Shown in pieces: positions 3,483 through 7,009 of a stretch of DNA of 7,009 nucleotides (the first letter of the stretch is position 1; each line of letters opens with the position of its first letter). Source of the DNA: Acidobacteriota bacterium (lineage in GTDB: Bacteria; Acidobacteriota; Vicinamibacteria; Vicinamibacterales; Vicinamibacteraceae); assembly GCA_023418055.1 (NCBI GenBank), contig JAEZDP010000115.1:1-7009 (forward strand), read 5' to 3'. Made by a program: the position numbers and the translations under genes. Below the pieces are notes generated by a model. It made no database searches, was not told where the DNA came from, and worked only from the letters and a program-made list of their open reading frames with translations.

Positions 3483-6425
3483 CTAGGGAGACGGCACGTC
3501 GAGACCGAGCGCCACGTGCGACCGCCGCGGCTCGGCGCCACCTTCGAGGTGCCCCGTGTCTGGGTCGAACGACACCGCGGCCGCGAAGCCGTACCGCAGT
3601 TCGCCCTTCCGTCCGATCTTCCGGAACACGTGCCCCCGTGCCGTGAGGGTGTCGAGCAGGTCGGTGGGGAAGCGGTCTTCGATGTCCACGCGGGCGCGCG
3701 TGCCGGCCGGGTCGGCTGGGTCGCGGGCCACGAGGAACCGCGGGGCTTCGACGGCCGCCTGGGCACCGAGGCCGCCGTCGACATGCGCGGCGATGATGCC
3801 GTAGACCGAGGCGCCAATCCAGGCGTTGCCGGCCGCACCGAGTGCGAGCCGGGGCCGGAGCCGGCCGTCACGCTCGTCGCACACGATGGTGGGCGCGCTG
3901 GTGCTCGACGACCGCATCAACGGCAGCAGTTGTCCGTAGGCGCCGCGCGTCGTGCGATAGCTCCTGAGGTGGTTGTTGTAGAGGAAGCCGAGGCCCTTGG
4001 ACACGTAGAAGTTCCCGCCCCATGTCGACAGCGTCTGCGTGGCCGCCACCACGTTCCCCCGGCCGTCGGCGACCACGAAGGCCGTGGTGCCGCGCCCGAG
4101 CCGGTCGCCCTGACCGACGCCGCCCTCTCCGTCTTCGGGAAAACGCCCCGCCTGCCCGGGATCGATCGTACGGAACAGCCCGTCGGCATGGCCGGGCTCG
4201 AGATGCGGCGAGGTTTCGACAGGCCACAACGCCGGGTCGGCGATGCGGCGGAGCGGGTCGCGCACCTTCCACGACTCGATGGCATGGTGGAAGAAGTCGG
4301 CGTCGCGATGCACCAACGCGCCCCGCGCGGGCGTGAAGCGGTTGAGAATCTGCAGCGTCTCGATCAGGCTGACACCCGTCGGCACCGGTGGCGGCGGGCC
4401 GAAGACCCGGAGGTCGCGATAGCGCCCGCTTACGGGCTCCCGCTCGACGACGTGGTATTGCGCCAGGTCGTCGAGGCCGATGAGGCCGCCGTTGGCGGCC
4501 ATGTCCTCGGCGATCCGCTTGGCGATGTCACCCTTGTAGAACGCCTCGGCCCCGCCAGCCGCAATGGCTCGCAACGTGGCGGCCAGGTCGCGGTTCACAA
4601 AGCGGTCGCCGCTTGCCGGTATACGCCCGTCGGCCAGGAACACGCGCCGCGCCTCCGGATAGCGCTCGAGCAGCGCACGGCCCTCACGCAGCGTCGAGGG
4701 CAGTGCGGCGTCGAGCACGAAGCCGTCCTCCGCCAGTCGGATGGCCGGCTCCACGAGCCGCCGCCACGCGATGCGGCCGGACCCGTAGGTGCGGTGCAGA
4801 TGCTCCATGCCGGCGACCACGCCGGGAATGTTGGCCGCGGCCGGACCGTCGGCCACCAGACGGCCCGCGCGGAAGATCGCCGGGTTGTTGAGCGTCGCGT
4901 GGATGGGCGACTGGTCCTTGTAGTCGACGGCCACCGGCTGCTCCATGCCGTCGAGGAGCACGAGCGCCATGCCGTCGCCGCCGATGCCCGACGCGTCGGG
5001 CTCCACGACCCCCAGTGCGAAGGACACGGCGATGGCGGCGTCCACCACATTGCCGCCCTCCGCGAGCACGCGCTGTCCGGCTTCGCTCGCCAGGCGGTGG
5101 CCGGACACCACCACCGCATGCGACGCGCGGACCGGCGCCTGCACGAGCGGCTGGTCGGCCACGAGGTCGTCCACCACGCGTTCGAGATCGGCCGCCGATT
5201 GCGCCGCAGCCGCTCGCGGCCGATGGATGGCGCGCAGCGCGTCCCACCGATCGGCTTCTGCGCCGCCTCGATAGTAGAGCGCACGCAGCAGTTGCCAGGT
5301 GCGGTCGAACGCCAGCGTCCAGCGTGCGGGCCCGCCAATGTCGGGAACCGCCACCGGGTGCTCGCCGGTGTCGGGCGGCAGCGGCGCAGGCAGGGTGCGC
5401 AGCCTGTAGGCGCCGTCCCTGGCGTAGAGCGGTGGAGGGTCGGCGGTGGAGCGCAGGGGCGCGCCGTTGTATCCGGCATCCAAGTCGGCCAGGTCAGCCA
5501 GCAGGAGCGTACGGCCGTCTGGCGACCACGACGCCGCGGCCGGCCGCCGCGACACCAGCACCGGGCCTTCGGCCGACGTACGCTCGCCCGCCGATCGCGC
5601 CGACACGATGAGGTCGGGAACGGCCGCCACCCACACGCCGCCCACCCCGTCGCGCCTCGCGGCATACACCAGGCGCGTGCCATCGGGGGCCCAGCCGGGA
5701 TGGCTCTCGCGGTCGGGCGTGGAGGTCACCCGCAGCGGCACCCCCGGCGCGTCTGCCGCCGCCTCGAGGTCGCCGTCGCGTGCGTCGAACGGCGCCGCGA
5801 TGCCGCCGAGGCGCCGAACCCAGATGTCGTCCTGCCCCACCGCATCCCGCGCCGACGACGCGTAAGCCACCCATTGCCCGTCGGGCGACACGGCCGGCTG
5901 TTGCTCGTCGTCGCGCGTGCTGGTCAGCGTGTGGACGATGGGCGGCACGCCGGGCGCGGTGCCGTCCACGTTGATGACCGCGAGGTCCCACTGCTCGCGC
6001 GATCGATGCGCGAACACCAGGCGGCCGTCAGGCGTCCACGACGGTTCGCGCTCGTCGCCCGGGAGGAACGTGAGTCGCCGCGGCGTGCCGCCCGCCGCCT
6101 CGACGATGTACAGATCGAAGCCGTCGCCGCGATCCGCAGCAAAGGCCAAGCGTCGCCCATCGGGCGCCCACGCCGGGTCGCGTTCGACGACGGCGCTGCC
6201 GTCGGGCCAGGTGACGACCACGCGCGCGTCGGCGCCGGTCGCGGTCATCACGTGCATCTGGTCGAGGATGGTGACGGCCACCAGCGGGTCGTGCGGCGAC
6301 CAGGCAGGGTCCCTGGCGCCGGCACCGTCGTGGCGCTGCGAGCGGAGGCCTTCGCCGCCGGCCGAAATGGCGAGCAGCGTCGCCGCGAGCAGCAGACGGC
6401 GGTGACGCACCACCCGAAACTCCAC
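3483..6425 (-). CDS. exported TolB-propeller / tricorn C1-like / gamma-glutamyltransferase fusion
   Basis: A 980-residue protein with three parts. Residues 1-24 are a signal peptide (basic RHRR, then LLLAATLLAISAG), so it acts outside the cytoplasm. Residues 39-311 carry six propeller motifs of the PxWSPDG type, at 39, 83, 126, 175, 241 and 297, fitting one six-bladed TolB-like propeller. Residues 370-430 form a helical stretch (AFDRTWQLLRALYY, then WDALRAIHRPRAAA) resembling the region before the catalytic core of tricorn-type proteases. Residues 433-980 are a full-length family T3 gamma-glutamyltransferase domain: ASGIGGDGMALVLL (478-491), glycine-rich linker 767-779, predicted self-cleavage before T780 in GRGTTAFVV, then NVVAATQTLS (791-800). 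The products would be an N-terminal chain and a 201-residue small subunit. Several gamma-glutamyl-binding residues differ from canonical GGT, so the substrate may differ. The GTG start has GAGG eight bases upstream and lies 22 bp after the transketolase stop. Confidence 0.88.
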   Translation of the reverse strand: MEFRVVRHRRLLLAATLLAISAGGEGLRSQRHDGAGARDPAWSPHDPLVAVTILDQMHVMTATGADARVVVTWPDGSAVVERDPAWAPDGRRLAFAADRGDGFDLYIVEAAGGTPRRLTFLPGDEREPSWTPDGRLVFAHRSREQWDLAVINVDGTAPGVPPIVHTLTSTRDDEQQPAVSPDGQWVAYASSARDAVGQDDIWVRRLGGIAAPFDARDGDLEAAADAPGVPLRVTSTPDRESHPGWAPDGTRLVYAARRDGVGGVWVAAVPDLIVSARSAGERTSAEGPVLVSRRPAAASWSPDGRTLLLADLADLDAGYNGAPLRSTADPPPLYARDGAYRLRTLPAPLPPDTGEHPVAVPDIGGPARWTLAFDRTWQLLRALYYRGGAEADRWDALRAIHRPRAAAAQSAADLERVVDDLVADQPLVQAPVRASHAVVVSGHRLASEAGQRVLAEGGNVVDAAIAVSFALGVVEPDASGIGGDGMALVLLDGMEQPVAVDYKDQSPIHATLNNPAIFRAGRLVADGPAAANIPGVVAGMEHLHRTYGSGRIAWRRLVEPAIRLAEDGFVLDAALPSTLREGRALLERYPEARRVFLADGRIPASGDRFVNRDLAATLRAIAAGGAEAFYKGDIAKRIAEDMAANGGLIGLDDLAQYHVVEREPVSGRYRDLRVFGPPPPVPTGVSLIETLQILNRFTPARGALVHRDADFFHHAIESWKVRDPLRRIADPALWPVETSPHLEPGHADGLFRTIDPGQAGRFPEDGEGGVGQGDRLGRGTTAFVVADGRGNVVAATQTLSTWGGNFYVSKGLGFLYNNHLRSYRTTRGAYGQLLPLMRSSSTSAPTIVCDERDGRLRPRLALGAAGNAWIGASVYGIIAAHVDGGLGAQAAVEAPRFLVARDPADPAGTRARVDIEDRFPTDLLDTLTARGHVFRKIGRKGELRYGFAAAVSFDPDTGHLEGGAEPRRSHVALGLDVPSP

Positions 6426-6433
6426 GCGTCGCG

Positions 6434-6437
6434 CCTC
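6434..6437 (-). promoter_or_regulatory. Shine-Dalgarno GAGG for the GGT-fusion gene
   Basis: The coding strand reads GAGG with eight bases to the GTG at 6425, inside the 22-bp gap after the transketolase stop codon. It supports this start, which also gives a well-formed signal peptide directly after it. Confidence 0.5.
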
Positions 6438-6447
6438 GACTCGCGCG

Positions 6448-7009
6448 TCAGCGACCGCTGACGTGTGCCCTGATGGTGCGCGCCAGGGCTGCCGCCGACA
6501 GGCCGTTGGCCTCGAGCAGCTGCTCCGGCGTTCCGCTGCGCGGCACCCCGCGCACGGCCACCCGCACGACGCGGTGGCCGTCCGGCGACACCACTTCGCT
6601 CACGGCGTCGCCGAGGCCGCCCGCCGCGTAATGGTCTTCCACCGTCAGCAGGAGGCCCGTCTCGCGCGCCGCCTCGAGCAGGGTGGGCGCATCGATCGGC
6701 GCCACGCTGTAGGCGTCGATGACACGGACGCCGATGCCCTCCGCCGCGAGGGTGTCGGCGGCCGCGATCGCTTCGTGGACTGTGACACCCGCCGTCACGA
6801 CCGTAATCCGATCGGCGTCGCTGCGCCGGAGCACCTTGCTGCCGCCAATCGGGAAGCGCTCGTCCACGCCGTAGAGCATCGACGTCTTCGGCCGGCTGGT
6901 GCGGATGTAGGCCATGCCCGGGTGATAGGCGGCCTCGGCCACCAGTCGCTCGGTGCTGACGGCATCCGACGGATAGAGCACCGCGCAGCCCGGCACGGCG
7001 CGCATCATC
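6448..7009 (-). CDS. tkt: transketolase, C-terminal part (5' end outside window)
   Basis: This is the last 187 residues of a transketolase, the thiamine-diphosphate enzyme that moves two-carbon units between sugar phosphates in the non-oxidative pentose phosphate pathway. It opens with MMRAVPGCAVLYPSDAVSTE, the end of the pyrimidine-binding domain, followed by YIRTSRPKTSMLY, a signature typical of transketolases. The C-terminal domain follows, with ITVVTAGVTVHEAIAAAD, VRVIDAYSVAPID and LLTVEDHYAAGGLGDAV. The first ATG near the edge is internal: family members continue upstream from this motif, and a full protein is about 620-670 residues. The stop is 22 bp before the GGT-fusion start, making it the most upstream visible member of the run. 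The style resembles the shorter, animal-like transketolases common in Acidobacteriota; that comparison is from memory. Confidence 0.92.
   Translation of the reverse strand, partial: MMRAVPGCAVLYPSDAVSTERLVAEAAYHPGMAYIRTSRPKTSMLYGVDERFPIGGSKVLRRSDADRITVVTAGVTVHEAIAAADTLAAEGIGVRVIDAYSVAPIDAPTLLEAARETGLLLTVEDHYAAGGLGDAVSEVVSPDGHRVVRVAVRGVPRSGTPEQLLEANGLSAAALARTIRAHVSGR

Noticed and set aside
3516..6461. A 981-codon open frame on the plus strand opposite the GGT-fusion gene
   Set aside because: Its translation is rich in R, H and G with no recognisable domain. Long antisense frames are expected opposite GC-rich genes, and the minus-strand protein has clear family motifs throughout.

Overview
This is a GC-rich, gene-dense stretch of a bacterial chromosome. 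Two 7-bp tandem repeat arrays open the window, followed by one plus-strand gene. A tightly packed run of five minus-strand genes then reaches the right edge. I see no rRNA, tRNA, CRISPR array, insertion sequence or phage gene. The GC content, the TolB-like propeller protein with a tricorn-like linker, the DinB protein and the short 7-bp GC-rich arrays fit Acidobacteriota (class Vicinamibacteria is my best guess). That placement is an inference from gene style; Gemmatimonadota or Myxococcota cannot be excluded.

Layout. Bases 1-56 hold eight copies of GGCTWCG, and 84-125 hold six copies of GATCCSC. A class I adenylate-forming enzyme (acyl/aryl-CoA or acyl-AMP ligase) runs 138-1619 on the plus strand. 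Its 3' end overlaps the minus-strand run tail-to-tail by 26 bp. In transcription order the minus-strand run is: the C-terminal third of a transketolase (enters from the right edge, ends 6448); a 980-residue exported protein (6425-3483); a DinB-family metal-binding protein (3459-2956); an OsmC/Ohr-type thiol peroxidase (2963-2571); and a sugar-type periplasmic binding lipoprotein (2574-1594). Gaps are 22 and 23 bp, followed by overlaps of 8 and 4 bp, so the five are probably one transcription unit with translational coupling at the last two junctions.

The most interesting gene is the 980-residue protein. It has a signal peptide, six propeller motifs, a helical linker resembling the C1 region of tricorn-type proteases, and then a complete gamma-glutamyltransferase (family T3) domain. 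The self-processing threonine is kept, but most residues that recognise the gamma-glutamyl group in E. coli GGT are changed, and the lid region is about ten residues shorter. It looks like a tricorn-style scaffold in which the serine protease has been replaced by an Ntn-hydrolase with altered substrate choice.

How the genes work together can only be guessed. GGT-like, DinB and OsmC proteins all belong to superfamilies with members acting on low-molecular-weight thiols or peroxides, and transketolase belongs to the pentose phosphate pathway. A thiol/oxidant or peptide-salvage theme is possible but not shown by the sequence.
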